The position numbers and the translations under genes are program-made. Below, one piece after another: positions 16,844-26,482 of a stretch of 64,000 bases of DNA. Each line of letters opens with the position of its first letter. The stretch's first letter is position 1. The stretch is taken from NCBI GenBank assembly GCA_963678095.2, contig OY782746.1, positions 248,001 to 312,000 of the forward strand, written 5' to 3'. The stretch is from G963678095 sp963678095. GTDB taxonomy: Bacteria; Bacillota; Negativicutes; Selenomonadales; Selenomonadaceae. The notes beneath the pieces are model-generated. The model saw only the letters and a program-made list of their open reading frames with translations, did not search any database and was not told the DNA's origin.

Positions 16844-17830
16844 TCAGCACTCTTGCGGACCGGTTTTTGCATCTTTCATCGCTTCTTTTATAAAGGCAAT
16901 CGACTCCTCAAGTTTTTGTGATTCCCACTCATTAAGACTTACTGGCAGCTGTTTCACAATGCCTTCCCGGCCAATAATGCAGGGCATACTCAAAGCCACA
17001 TCCCCATCATGCCCATACTGTCCCCGCAAGGTAGCCGCCGCCGGATACACACTACGTTCATCAAGCAGAACAGCTTTTGCCATAGTAATGGCAGCTTGCG
17101 CCACACCGGCATTGGTCCAGCCTTTGCCATTGAACACCTCATAGGCCGAACTGACAACAAGCGACTTGACGTCCTCAGGATCATGCATAGCAAGAGACCC
17201 TTTTATATACCCGTTGAGCTCACGCAGTGAAATCCCACTCACACCGACATGACTCAGTACAGGAAATGCCGTACTTCCATGTTCCCCCATCATAAATCCT
17301 GTAACCGACTTAGGATCCACTTGATAGGTATCAGCAATCAACTTGCGCAATCGGGCCGAATCAAGCATCGTACCCGTACCAAAAACACGGCCGGCAGGAT
17401 AGTTAAATTCGTTTTCAGCAATGTATACCATCGTATCAAGCGGATTCGTTATTAAAATAATAATCGCACTTGTTGTCTGCTGCACGATCCCTGCCATTAC
17501 CTGCCGGATCACCTGACAATTGGTCTTGGTCAGCAAGGTCCGGTCCGGTTCACCTTTCGGGTCCGCCGGGTCAGGGACAATGCTTGGTCCGGCAGCAATA
17601 ATAATGACATCCGCATCCGCACATTGCTCATAGCCACCACTTTTTACTGTAACATTATTCATATACGTCAGTGCTGTTGCCTGCGCCTGATCCAAAGCTT
17701 CACCATACGCAACATTTTCCAGAATATCAATTACACCAATTTCAGCAAACAGCCCTGTTTTCATAGCATCTGCCAAAACACAGGAACCAACATGTCCCAC
17801 GCCGATTACCACTAGTTTATTCTTATGCAT
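16844..17830 (-). CDS. L-lactate/malate dehydrogenase-family L-2-hydroxyacid dehydrogenase
   Basis: The 328-residue NAD-dependent enzyme has a Rossmann GVGHVG motif (10-15), Asp35 for NAD, the TNPLD motif, the LDSARLR catalytic pair (Asp157, Arg160) and catalytic His184 in GEHG. The mobile loop is longer than in typical LDH (AAGPSIVPDPADPKGEPDR, Arg97). That makes the substrate uncertain: lactate, another L-2-hydroxyacid, or hydroxyisocaproate-type acids. AGGAGG lies 8 bases before the ATG. Confidence 0.85.
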   Translation of the reverse strand: MHKNKLVVIGVGHVGSCVLADAMKTGLFAEIGVIDILENVAYGEALDQAQATALTYMNNVTVKSGGYEQCADADVIIIAAGPSIVPDPADPKGEPDRTLLTKTNCQVIRQVMAGIVQQTTSAIIILITNPLDTMVYIAENEFNYPAGRVFGTGTMLDSARLRKLIADTYQVDPKSVTGFMMGEHGSTAFPVLSHVGVSGISLRELNGYIKGSLAMHDPEDVKSLVVSSAYEVFNGKGWTNAGVAQAAITMAKAVLLDERSVYPAAATLRGQYGHDGDVALSMPCIIGREGIVKQLPVSLNEWESQKLEESIAFIKEAMKDAKTGPQEC

Positions 17831-17881
17831 CTACTGCGCCTCCTAAAGCCTTCCCCACCATATAATACCGCCGCAAAATTC

Positions 17882-18439
17882 TTAGACCGCTTCAGCCAGC
17901 TCAAGTTTTCGCAGCTCACCTGTCACCGAATCCATGATCAGTCCATATACCTGCATGTCATCTGGTACCAATGGATGTTTTTTTATCAACTCTACGGTTT
18001 TTTGGATAGAAAAATCCAGCTCCTTAAATCCACCGAGCCAGGCATTAAAATCGATACCGTAGTATTTTATCATATCAATATTCACCTGCGAAATTCCGCG
18101 TGCTTCCATTTTTTCAATCATTTTTTGACTGTCAATGCAACGCGCGCCACAATCCGTGTGGCCGATGACCAGAATCTCCTGTACATCAAGCTCATAGATC
18201 CCAATCAACAGGCTTCGCATCGCACTGCCAAACGGATGTGAAATAATCCCCCCAGCATTTTTGATCATCTTGGCATCACCATTTTTCATTCCTAGCGCTG
18301 CCGGCAGCAGCTCGGTCAGTCTCGTGTCCATACAGGATACAATGGCAATTTTTTTGTTTGGATATTTGCTTGTTATGTAGGTTTCATAGCCCTTTTTTTC
18401 AACAAACGCCTTATTATACTGCAGTATTTCATCAATCAT
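17882..18439 (-). CDS. Beta-class carbonic anhydrase
   Basis: The 185-residue zinc enzyme interconverts CO2 and bicarbonate. The zinc ligands are Cys36, His94 and Cys97 (SCMDTR, VIGHTDCG), and the Asp38-Arg40 dyad is intact. The length fits the short bacterial clade of the family. Confidence 0.92.
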   Translation of the reverse strand: MIDEILQYNKAFVEKKGYETYITSKYPNKKIAIVSCMDTRLTELLPAALGMKNGDAKMIKNAGGIISHPFGSAMRSLLIGIYELDVQEILVIGHTDCGARCIDSQKMIEKMEARGISQVNIDMIKYYGIDFNAWLGGFKELDFSIQKTVELIKKHPLVPDDMQVYGLIMDSVTGELRKLELAEAV

Positions 18440-18594
18440 CGTACTGATTCCCCTTTGCTGCGTTATAAAATTTTCGTTTTACCAATTTGTTTGATATTCC
18501 ATCGAATAATAACAGACCTTCATTTTTCACTTTATTATCCTTCCATACTTTCAACCAAAACCTTCTTTTTACAAATTTTATCACAAAAACAGAA

Positions 18595-18628
18595 TTTAAT
18601 CCATCGGATAACGCTCCGACGGATTAAA
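18595..18628 (-). terminator. Probable terminator after the GGDEF gene
   Basis: A 13-bp stem with one mismatch (TTTAATCC... pairing with ...GGATTAAA) lies 56 bases downstream of the cyclase stop. The U-tract is weak. Confidence 0.5.
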
Positions 18629-18683
18629 ATTCATACATTTATCCATTTGCAGTGTCCATTTGGATTTATTAACCTAATTCCTC

Positions 18684-20492
18684 CTATTGATCCCGCATAC
18701 CTTCGTCAAACAAGGATACACGGTTTCGCCCTGTTTTTTTCCCATAATATACAGCAATATCCGCCTTTTTTACAATATCATCTAAATTTTCCTGCCCATT
18801 ATACACAGCAACCCCCATCGTCAACGTTACCGACAAGCAGCCCTTCATACAGGGAAACGAACAAGCCTCTACGGTCTGACGGATTTTTTCAGCTAACGCC
18901 AGCACGCTATCTTCCATTGCCCGCGGCACAAATATCAAGAACTCTTCGCCGCCCCAGCGTCCGGCATAAGCAATATTGCCCGCGGCAATTTTCATTATCT
19001 CGGCAAGTTTTTTTAACACGGTATCGCCGCAGTCATGACCAAAACCATCGTTTATCTTTTTAAAATAATCAATATCAGCCATAATCACGCCAAATGCCCC
19101 TGCTTGCTGACAAGCAGTAATCTCAGTCTCCATTTTTTCAATCAAAAATTTCCGATTATACAGGCCCGTCAAAAAATCAACCTCTAAGGCGGTTTCTAAA
19201 TCTGCTTTTATTTTCAATAGAGCCGTATTTTTTTCCTCCAAGGCCTGGGTACGTTCCTGTACCTGCTGCTCGAGATCATTAATCAATCGCTCAAGATCTG
19301 TCGCCATACGATTAAACGCATCCGCCAGTTTGCCGATCTCATTATTCCTGACGACTTCAGCCCGAGCAGAAAAATCACCGGCGGCAAATTTTTCAGTAAT
19401 CTGAACCAGTTCCGAAACAGGTTGCAGGCAATGATCTACTTTTCGTTTCCAAATATACCCTTCGGCCAATACCAGGAGCACCGAGAGCACAATTGACATC
19501 ATAAGGCTTTTACGAATTGCCTGCACCGATTCTGGCTCTGGTACGGCGGTAATAATCAACCAGTCAAGCCCTTGCTGGCGAAAAGAGACTGTATTGACAT
19601 ATACACCGTCTTCATCAAAAGCACTCTCACCATTTTTCAGGTAGCGCCGGTAGCCCTCACGAATCAAGCGATTCTTTATCTCCGCTATTTGCACCCTTTC
19701 TACGCCCAAACTGCCGGAAAAAGCAAAGTTAGACTGGTCCTCCGTATTGGCAATCAGATTTCCGGATTCGCGCTCAACAATATAAGCCAAACTCCCCTTT
19801 TTCTGGACAATTGCCTTCAACTCCTCATTCATTCGTGCCAGCATGCTATGGGTTCCCAAGACGCCCAGAAATTGTCCATCCGGTCCATAAACCGGCGATG
19901 CTGCCGTAATCGCTAAATCATTAACGACAAAATGCTTATACACCGGTGAAAAAATCGGATGATTTTGTTCTACCGCAGCAATATACCACTGCCGCGTGCG
20001 CACATCAAACGACCCCATAATCTCAGTCACTGCTCGCACCGTACTTTTCCCATCCAGAGAAAAATAAACGGACCGTCCACCCGTAGAAGCATCACTTTTC
20101 ATAAATTCCAACTGATTGACCTTATTGCGCCGCACACCATAATAAGAACCATCGCGTAGGCCAAAGCTAAAACTGTAAATCGTTTCATCTGCCCGCCCCA
20201 TCACACCGCCAAAAAATTTTGCCAGATCTTCCGGGATATATGGATTAATAATACCATTTTCCAGCACATAACGGTTATTTTCATTGAGTTCCATGGGAAT
20301 GGCAATAAATGCTTCTATTTCCGTTTGAATGGATTTACTTAGCTCAGACTGTACCTGGACAATCATCGCATTGAGCGAAATCCGCCAATAGTAAAATACA
20401 ATAGCGCATACTGTCAGCAGGCACGTCATAATCGTAAGTATAAACAATCGGCGTATATCATTTCTGATCGAACGATCACAAGCGCCTTTCAT
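18684..20492 (-). CDS. Cache-HAMP-GGDEF diguanylate cyclase
   Basis: The protein has one N-terminal membrane helix, an extracytoplasmic double Cache sensor (about residues 40-310; RQWYIAAVEQNHPIFSPVY and ITAASPVYGPDGQFLGVLG are typical), a second membrane helix, a HAMP domain (PVSELVQITEKFAAGDFSARAEV), a coiled coil and a GGDEF domain with an intact GGEEF active site. It should make c-di-GMP in response to an external ligand. The position of the allosteric I-site RxxD reads GNIA, so product inhibition is probably absent. The Met at 20492, with AAAGGA upstream, is preferred over 20543; the gene follows the P-ATPase stop by about 50 bases. Confidence 0.9.
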   Translation of the reverse strand: MKGACDRSIRNDIRRLFILTIMTCLLTVCAIVFYYWRISLNAMIVQVQSELSKSIQTEIEAFIAIPMELNENNRYVLENGIINPYIPEDLAKFFGGVMGRADETIYSFSFGLRDGSYYGVRRNKVNQLEFMKSDASTGGRSVYFSLDGKSTVRAVTEIMGSFDVRTRQWYIAAVEQNHPIFSPVYKHFVVNDLAITAASPVYGPDGQFLGVLGTHSMLARMNEELKAIVQKKGSLAYIVERESGNLIANTEDQSNFAFSGSLGVERVQIAEIKNRLIREGYRRYLKNGESAFDEDGVYVNTVSFRQQGLDWLIITAVPEPESVQAIRKSLMMSIVLSVLLVLAEGYIWKRKVDHCLQPVSELVQITEKFAAGDFSARAEVVRNNEIGKLADAFNRMATDLERLINDLEQQVQERTQALEEKNTALLKIKADLETALEVDFLTGLYNRKFLIEKMETEITACQQAGAFGVIMADIDYFKKINDGFGHDCGDTVLKKLAEIMKIAAGNIAYAGRWGGEEFLIFVPRAMEDSVLALAEKIRQTVEACSFPCMKGCLSVTLTMGVAVYNGQENLDDIVKKADIAVYYGKKTGRNRVSLFDEGMRDQ

Positions 20493-20544
20493 CCAAACGA
20501 CATCCTTTCCCCCAAGCGATTTACAATCACAAAAGATCCACAAA

Positions 20545-23157
20545 TCAACATTTCCTTATAAAAAAGAACCTATATCCTTGAAGGATCAATAGCGGCATGC
20601 AGGCTGCCATATACAGCACCCCGTATTGATCCTGCGTTAAAGGAACAACTTCAAAGGCTACCGCCAGCGGACCATACCGCAACACCATTTCCAGCAAAGC
20701 ATATCCGGCAATAACAGCAATCCATACATATATGTTTTGGAAAACCCCTATAGATAACAACGATTCTTTTGACCGGCAATTAAAGGAATGCAGTAATCTG
20801 GCTAGGCATAAAACAGCAAACGCCATCGTGCTCGCCGCCTTTACGTCGCCACTCTGCAAGCCGATATGAAACGCTGTCATTGTACAGGCACCGATCAGCA
20901 GGCCTTCACCAAAAATTTCTTTGGCAAAGCGCCTATCGATAATCGAAGCATTTGCCGGACGCGGCTTTTCCTCCATGACATTTGCTCGATGCGGTTCAAT
21001 CCCCAGTGCTATAGCAGGCAAGCTATCGGTGATAAGATTTATAAACAACAGCTGCACCGCTGCGAATGGGATTGGTAGCGCCAGGAAGGAGGCATATAAA
21101 ACAGATAGTATGCCTGCCGCATTGCCTGAAAGCAAAAATCTAATGGATTTATTGATATTTGAATAAAGGGCCCGGCCATTGGCGATCGCTTTAACAATGG
21201 TAGAAAAATTGTCGTCGGCAAGGATCATATCTGCCGAATCCTTCGCGACCTCTGTGCCAGTTATTCCCATGGCAATCCCAATATCCGCCTGCTTAAGCGC
21301 CGGGGCATCATTTACGCCATCGCCCGTCATGGCCACCAGTCGACCTTTTTTTTGCCAGGCCTTTACAATCCTGAGCTTGTGCTCGGGCGACACCCTTGCA
21401 TATACGGACAGACGGTCAACATGCCCAGCAAGCTCTTCATCCTGCATAAGATCCATTTCACTGCCCGCAAGGGCTTCATCATTTTCGTCAAAAATCCCCA
21501 CCTGCCTGGCAATTGCGATAGCGGTTATCTTATAATCACCCGTTATCATCACCGGCTTAATGCCGGCTCTTATGCAGGCAGCCACAGCCGCTGCAGTCTC
21601 CACTCGTGGAGGATCCATCATCGAAACAAGTCCTAAAAAAGTCAATCCATTTTCGGCAGCAGCATTTATGACCGTTTCCTTATAAATCTCTTTATACCCC
21701 ACAGCTAAAACCCGCAATCCACTGGCTGAAAAATCGCCGATAACCTTGCGAATGTCATTGAGTTTTTGCTCCGTTGACGGTAAATCGCCCGCAGAAGTCG
21801 CAATAAAGGAAAGTCTCGACAAAAGCACATCCGGGGCCCCCTTGGTGACCAACAGCATCTTATCCCCAAATGCATGAACCGTACTCATAAGCTTTCTTTC
21901 CGAATCAAACGGCACTTCCCCCACCCGAGGAAAATCCGTTCGTACAGTCAGTTCATCAAGCCCATAACTCTGCCCCCAAACAATGAGTGCCAGTTCCGTC
22001 GGATCACCGAACTCTTTGTGATTAACAGCTATTGCATCGTTACAAAGTATCGCCATCTGCAACAATTTTTTTTCCAAAACATTTTCATAATTCAGCCCAT
22101 CTGCCCGGCATACTTTTTCATCAACATAAATATTTTGCACTGACATCCTGTTTTGAGTAAGCGTGCCTGTTTTATCCGAACAAATTACCGCAACGCTTCC
22201 AAGGCTCTCCACCGCTGGCAATTTTCGTATGATGGCCTTTTCCTTCGACATTTTCTGTGTTCCGACCGCGAGAACAATAGTCACAATCGCACTCAGAGCC
22301 TCAGGAATGGCGGCTACCGCAAGCGATATCGCAAACATTAAGGATTCCGCCACACCATTTCCCCGGACAATTGTATTCAGAAAGAAAATGCCCCCTGCTA
22401 TTGCGATAATAACGGCTGCCAGTTTCTTTGCAAAATCGTCGAGATTCTCCTGTAGTGGCGTTTTTTTCTCTTGCGTAGTTTCTATCAGATTTGCTATTAA
22501 CCCCAGTTCGCTCTTCATGCCAATTGCGGTAACGACGGCAACACCCCGGCCATAGGTTACAAAACTCCCGGAAAACACCATGTTTTTTTGATCCCCTACG
22601 GGAAGATTCTCGGCAGCAAGGGCTGCACTTATCTTCTGTACATGTTCAGCCTCACCGGTTAAAGAACTTTCATTTACCTGCATATGAAAACTTTCTAGAA
22701 TCCTGCCATCTGCACTTACAAAATCGCCAGCTTCCAAAATCAGGATATCTCCCACCAATAGTTCGCGGGCAGGAATTTCAACTTTTTCCCGATTGCGAAT
22801 AACTTTTGCTCTAGGTGATGACAAGGCCTTTAAACTCTTTAACGACTGTTCAGTTTTTATATGCTGCATGGTCCCCAGCAGCGCGTTGATCCCAACAACA
22901 ATAATAATAACAATAGCACTTTCCCATTTACCCAAAAAAATAGATATTCCGGCAGAAATAAGTAAAATAATCACCAAAAAATCCTTCAGCTGGTCAAAGA
23001 AAACCTCGATCATACCTTTTTTATCGACTTCAACCAATTCATTAAAACCTTGTTCTTGTCGCCGGCTGTTTATATCCTCATCACTAAGACCATGTATACT
23101 GACACCAAGGGAAGCTAACACCTCTTTCTCTGTCCGCAGATAAAAGTTGTTCTGCAT
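20545..23157 (-). CDS. Calcium-type P-type ATPase (P2)
   Basis: The 870-residue cation pump has the SLTGEA actuator motif (165-170), the membrane PEAL motif near 285, the phosphorylated Asp328 in DKTGTLTQN, KGAPD in the nucleotide domain and TGDGVNDAPALK. The overall length and the PEAL motif match SERCA/PMR-like bacterial Ca-ATPases (YloB/LMCA1 type), which export Ca2+ from the cytoplasm. An AGGAGG site precedes the ATG. The cyclase gene follows closely and may be co-transcribed. Confidence 0.93.
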   Translation of the reverse strand: MQNNFYLRTEKEVLASLGVSIHGLSDEDINSRRQEQGFNELVEVDKKGMIEVFFDQLKDFLVIILLISAGISIFLGKWESAIVIIIVVGINALLGTMQHIKTEQSLKSLKALSSPRAKVIRNREKVEIPARELLVGDILILEAGDFVSADGRILESFHMQVNESSLTGEAEHVQKISAALAAENLPVGDQKNMVFSGSFVTYGRGVAVVTAIGMKSELGLIANLIETTQEKKTPLQENLDDFAKKLAAVIIAIAGGIFFLNTIVRGNGVAESLMFAISLAVAAIPEALSAIVTIVLAVGTQKMSKEKAIIRKLPAVESLGSVAVICSDKTGTLTQNRMSVQNIYVDEKVCRADGLNYENVLEKKLLQMAILCNDAIAVNHKEFGDPTELALIVWGQSYGLDELTVRTDFPRVGEVPFDSERKLMSTVHAFGDKMLLVTKGAPDVLLSRLSFIATSAGDLPSTEQKLNDIRKVIGDFSASGLRVLAVGYKEIYKETVINAAAENGLTFLGLVSMMDPPRVETAAAVAACIRAGIKPVMITGDYKITAIAIARQVGIFDENDEALAGSEMDLMQDEELAGHVDRLSVYARVSPEHKLRIVKAWQKKGRLVAMTGDGVNDAPALKQADIGIAMGITGTEVAKDSADMILADDNFSTIVKAIANGRALYSNINKSIRFLLSGNAAGILSVLYASFLALPIPFAAVQLLFINLITDSLPAIALGIEPHRANVMEEKPRPANASIIDRRFAKEIFGEGLLIGACTMTAFHIGLQSGDVKAASTMAFAVLCLARLLHSFNCRSKESLLSIGVFQNIYVWIAVIAGYALLEMVLRYGPLAVAFEVVPLTQDQYGVLYMAACMPLLILQGYRFFFIRKC

Positions 23158-23263
23158 ACAGCTGCCTCCTAATCTGATATACCTATGCCATTTTTACTGA
23201 TGTTATAATAAAGTTATTTACAGACCGCTTTAAGAAAATCAATGAATACTTCGTATTTTTGTA

Positions 23264-23734
23264 TTAGCTATTTAACAGCCACAGCTGATAATTCAAATAC
23301 CCGGCAAAACATACCCAGCCAAGATATGGTGCCAGTAAATAGGCAACTTTAGACGAGACCTGCCATGAAAATACGATCAGACAGAGTATAGCTAGCAACA
23401 AAATCATAAGTACCAACAACCCTCCGGCAATGGAATGTAATCCAAAAAACACCACCGACCAGATCAAATTCATTAGCAACTGAATAAAAAATGCTTTCAA
23501 CGCCAAGGATTTATAACGGCCCCCCTCATTTAGCCAAAGAAGGTACAAGGCCATAGCCAATAAAAAATACAACACATTCCAAACTGGGGCAAACACCCAT
23601 GCCGGCGGAAAATTCATTGGCTTTAATAATGGATCATACCACCCCGACATTCCACTTTTTGTTATCAAGCCGCCAAGCAGACCGGTTCCAAAGCAAATCC
23701 CCAGGCACATAATCCATTTAGACATGCTTTTCAT
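23264..23734 (-). CDS. tspO: TspO/MBR-family membrane protein
   Basis: This 156-residue protein has five hydrophobic segments and the family signature of Trp-rich loops: WYDPLLKPMNFPPAWVFAPVWNVLYFLLAMALYL around residues 32-65, NLIWSVVFFG and the final AGYLNYQLWLLN. TspO proteins bind porphyrins and influence tetrapyrrole or stress metabolism. AGGGGTG precedes the start. Confidence 0.9.
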   Translation of the reverse strand: MKSMSKWIMCLGICFGTGLLGGLITKSGMSGWYDPLLKPMNFPPAWVFAPVWNVLYFLLAMALYLLWLNEGGRYKSLALKAFFIQLLMNLIWSVVFFGLHSIAGGLLVLMILLLAILCLIVFSWQVSSKVAYLLAPYLGWVCFAGYLNYQLWLLNS

Positions 23735-23899
23735 AAAAGTGCACCCCTGATCAAAATACTTAGTCGTTCATTATTGATTCATTATTCTGAAATCTTCGCG
23801 CAGGGAATACATCTAGAATTCCACCTGCTCCTCATAAATGCTTCTTTATTATGGATACTTCCATGTTTTTTCTTAAATCCCTCTATTTACAGCAGCAAG

Positions 23900-23932
23900 A
23901 AAAATCCCCAAACCGCTGGTTTGAGGATTTTT
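23900..23932. terminator. Bidirectional terminator
   Basis: A 15-bp stem with one mismatch, loop GCT, is flanked by A-runs and T-runs on both sides. It lies 53 bases past the stop of the HAD gene on the minus strand. Confidence 0.8.
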
Positions 23933-23984
23933 GCCAATTCTATTGCTTACTGACAAGGGAAATTTAGAGAAGAACCGACTAGCG

Positions 23985-24779
23985 CTATTGTCTATTGAAA
24001 AATTTGTAAATTCCTTCTTCATCGTTGGAAGCCGTAACCTGATCTGCCACGGCTTTTATCTTCTCCACGGCATTCCCCATAGCCACTCCGCAGCCTGCAT
24101 ATTCAATCATCTCCAGATCATTATAGTTGTCACCAAACGCCACAATATCGGCCGGACGCAGCTTTAAATGGGCAAGCAGTACCGAAATCCCTGCCGCTTT
24201 TGACACGTTGCCAGCCATAATCTCAAGTAAAATATCACTCGACTGAACAATCGTGAGCATCGGGAAAGCCTGCTGCAATTTTTTTGCCAGCCCGGCACAT
24301 GTTTCCGGCTCACACATGCAAAGCATTTTATGAGGAGCTATTCCGTGGCGCAAAAGCGTTGAAAAATCTGCTTGCTGTGCTATAACTCCTGTAATCGCTG
24401 TTTCACGCTGCACCGCTGGATGCGTCACCTCTTCTGCATACCAACGATCATCAGCATAAAGATTGACAACTGCCGTCGAACAATTTTTTTTAATTTGTTC
24501 ACTAACTTCAAGGGCCAGCCCCGCTTTCATCGGGCAGCTATAAATACGAGTACCATCAGCGAGCAGAACTAGTGCCCCACTATAGCTGACAAGCGGCATC
24601 TCTACACCGATCGTCTGCAAAAACGGACGCATAGCTGCCGGCATTCTGGCCGATACCAGCACAAAAGGGACCTGTCGGGCCGCTGCCTCCCTGACAATCT
24701 TCATAGTCCCAGGCAACATCCGATGCTGCGAATTCAAAAAAGTTCCATCAATATCAGAAAATATCGCTTTATAACACAT
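23985..24779 (-). CDS. Cof-type HAD-superfamily phosphatase
   Basis: This HAD hydrolase has a C2B cap: DIDGTFLNS holds the nucleophile Asp (residue 9), VSARM is motif II, and FGDNYNDLEMIEYAGCGVAMGNA is motif IV in the C-terminus. It likely dephosphorylates small sugar phosphates or nucleotides. The Met at 24779 has AGGAG 8 bases upstream, so I prefer it to 24803; the final protein has 264 residues. Confidence 0.9.
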   Translation of the reverse strand: MCYKAIFSDIDGTFLNSQHRMLPGTMKIVREAAARQVPFVLVSARMPAAMRPFLQTIGVEMPLVSYSGALVLLADGTRIYSCPMKAGLALEVSEQIKKNCSTAVVNLYADDRWYAEEVTHPAVQRETAITGVIAQQADFSTLLRHGIAPHKMLCMCEPETCAGLAKKLQQAFPMLTIVQSSDILLEIMAGNVSKAAGISVLLAHLKLRPADIVAFGDNYNDLEMIEYAGCGVAMGNAVEKIKAVADQVTASNDEEGIYKFFNRQ

Positions 24780-24814
24780 AACAAACACTCCTGTCCGGCT
24801 CATATCCTTATATT

Positions 24815-26155
24815 TTAATATTGTAAATAAGCATTGATTTCTTTTTGCAGTTTATTTAGAGCATTGTTAAACGGTTCCATGTTATTGATTATTTTCTTTA
24901 AATCATTATCTGCCCGCAGCATAGCTTCCCTGTATTTGCGAAATTTGGGCGGCACTACGGCATTTTCCATTACCTCATCGATAATTGCCACATTGATTTT
25001 CTCATCACCGGGAGCATCCTGCAGAAGAATTTTCCGGGCTTCTGGTGACTCCAGTACCTCACGGCGTACCGGCAGTCCCTGGGATTCACGCAATAACAGC
25101 TCCTGAATCCGAGGATCATAACAAAATTTCTTCAGCAATTGCCAAGCCAGGGCAGGTTCTTTGGTACGAGCACTGATTCCCATCAGCATGGTATTTAACT
25201 CCGAGGTGTTTTTTCCGGAAGGTCCAGCTGGCAGCTTGATGCAGTCCCACTCAAAGGCGGCATATTTTTTAATTCGCCAGGGATACGGCTTATACGTCCG
25301 GTACTCCGCGAAGGTAAATGGACGAAATGCCACTCTTCCCATATCAAAATCCTTGGCGGTCACTTGATAGCCGCGGTTCACTGCCGTAAGATCCATCATG
25401 AACAAGATAGCTTCCTTCATGCGATTATCCGCAAAATATGAAAAATTACCATCCCGTTTAAACAGCTCCAGTCCGTTGGTCACAACTGCCTGCTGCCAAG
25501 TATAATCATAAAAACCAAATTGATCGGGGCGCCCATCACCATCTGTATCGCGAGTGACCTGGCGGCAAATTGATAAAAAATCCTGCCAGGTCCAGTTGTT
25601 ATCAGGCATTGCTATGCCTTCGCGCTTAAGCAGTGTCTTATTGACGAACATCAAGGTCGGTACACTTTCAAAGGGCAGGGCATATTGCCGGCCTTCATAC
25701 TGTCCATAGCTCAGTGCCGCTGGATAGTAACTCTGCTCGGCAAAATCCTGATCCAAACCAGCCGCTGGCGTCAACTCAAGTAAAACACCAGTTGTTGCAT
25801 AAAGATTAAAATCATCGGACAAAACAAAGAACACATCCGGCTCGGCCTCATCGAGAACCCGTTCTGCCAGCCATTCAGAATAGTCTTCTTTTTTGATCCC
25901 GCTCATATAGTCCACTTTGACCCCGGGATGCTCCTGCTCGAACTGGCGGATCGCTTCATCAACTATGGAATAGGAATCGCCGGCCGGTACCTGCCAGTTA
26001 CTGCCGGCAAATACGCCGATATGAAGAACTTTTGGCTGCAGCTGACGCCAGCCGCACCAGCCCGTAAATAAGATACCCGTGGCCAAAAGCCCCAACAAAG
26101 CCATAAGTCGAGGCTGCTGACGCCAGGAGCGCATAACTTCACTCAGCCGCTTCAT
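24815..26155 (-). CDS. Membrane-anchored sugar ABC-type solute-binding protein
   Basis: The 446-residue protein has an N-terminal hydrophobic anchor (about residues 17-36, no clear lipobox) and a family 1 extracellular solute-binding fold: FEQEHPGVKVDYMSG near residue 70, the conserved PDVFFVLSDD and DTDGDGRPDQFGF. No permease or ATPase genes follow. It overlaps the upstream LuxR-type fragment by 17 bases, so it may have been part of a sensory operon (binding protein plus two-component system) rather than of a transporter. Confidence 0.8.
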   Translation of the reverse strand: MKRLSEVMRSWRQQPRLMALLGLLATGILFTGWCGWRQLQPKVLHIGVFAGSNWQVPAGDSYSIVDEAIRQFEQEHPGVKVDYMSGIKKEDYSEWLAERVLDEAEPDVFFVLSDDFNLYATTGVLLELTPAAGLDQDFAEQSYYPAALSYGQYEGRQYALPFESVPTLMFVNKTLLKREGIAMPDNNWTWQDFLSICRQVTRDTDGDGRPDQFGFYDYTWQQAVVTNGLELFKRDGNFSYFADNRMKEAILFMMDLTAVNRGYQVTAKDFDMGRVAFRPFTFAEYRTYKPYPWRIKKYAAFEWDCIKLPAGPSGKNTSELNTMLMGISARTKEPALAWQLLKKFCYDPRIQELLLRESQGLPVRREVLESPEARKILLQDAPGDEKINVAIIDEVMENAVVPPKFRKYREAMLRADNDLKKIINNMEPFNNALNKLQKEINAYLQY

Positions 26156-26333
26156 ATTTTTGCACCATGCCGGTCTGTACAGCCCAGATAGCTAACTGGG
26201 TGCGGTCACGCAGGTTCAGCTTGCTCAGGGCTGTGCTAAGATTGTTGCGCACCGTGCCCTCCGACAAGCGCAGCTTCGTTGCAACCTCCCGGTTGGAAAG
26301 GCCCCGCCCCACTTCCTGTTGATATTTCACCAT
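26139..26333 (-). pseudogene. C-terminal HTH stump of a LuxR-type response regulator
   Basis: The 64 residues comprise a nearly complete GerE/LuxR DNA-binding helix set (GLSNREVATKLRLSEGTVRNNLSTALSKL). No receiver domain precedes them; an in-frame TAG lies at 26352-26354. Similarity to the family begins at about EVGRGLSN, right at the prophage edge; the first residues (MVKYQQ) replace the usual linker. Most likely the prophage inserted into a response-regulator gene and this is the distal part. The proximal part should lie beyond the right end of the window. Confidence 0.7.
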
Positions 26334-26350
26334 ATTTTTGTCTGTTTTCT
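26320..26350. other. Inferred prophage attachment site (attL)
   Basis: Response-regulator homology stops here and phage-side AT-rich sequence begins. The core cannot be fixed without the other end. Direct repeats of GGTCAAA follow nearby, at 26416 and 26427, and could be integrase arm sites. Confidence 0.45.
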
Positions 26351-26431
26351 TCTATATAATATGTATGATTTTATATGCATTGTATGAAAAACTTTTCTTT
26401 TCCGAAATAAAATCAGGTCAAAATATGGTCA

Positions 26432-26475
26432 AACAAAAGTCGAGACCCTTTTTAATCAAAGTCTCGACTTTTGTT
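26432..26475. terminator. Terminator at the end of the lysis cassette
   Basis: A perfect 15-bp inverted repeat (26432-26446 with 26461-26475) and a 14-nt loop lie just past the last phage gene. On either strand the stem ends in a CTTTTGTT run. It separates phage transcription from the host gene remnant. Confidence 0.75.
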
Positions 26476-26482
26476 TATCTAC

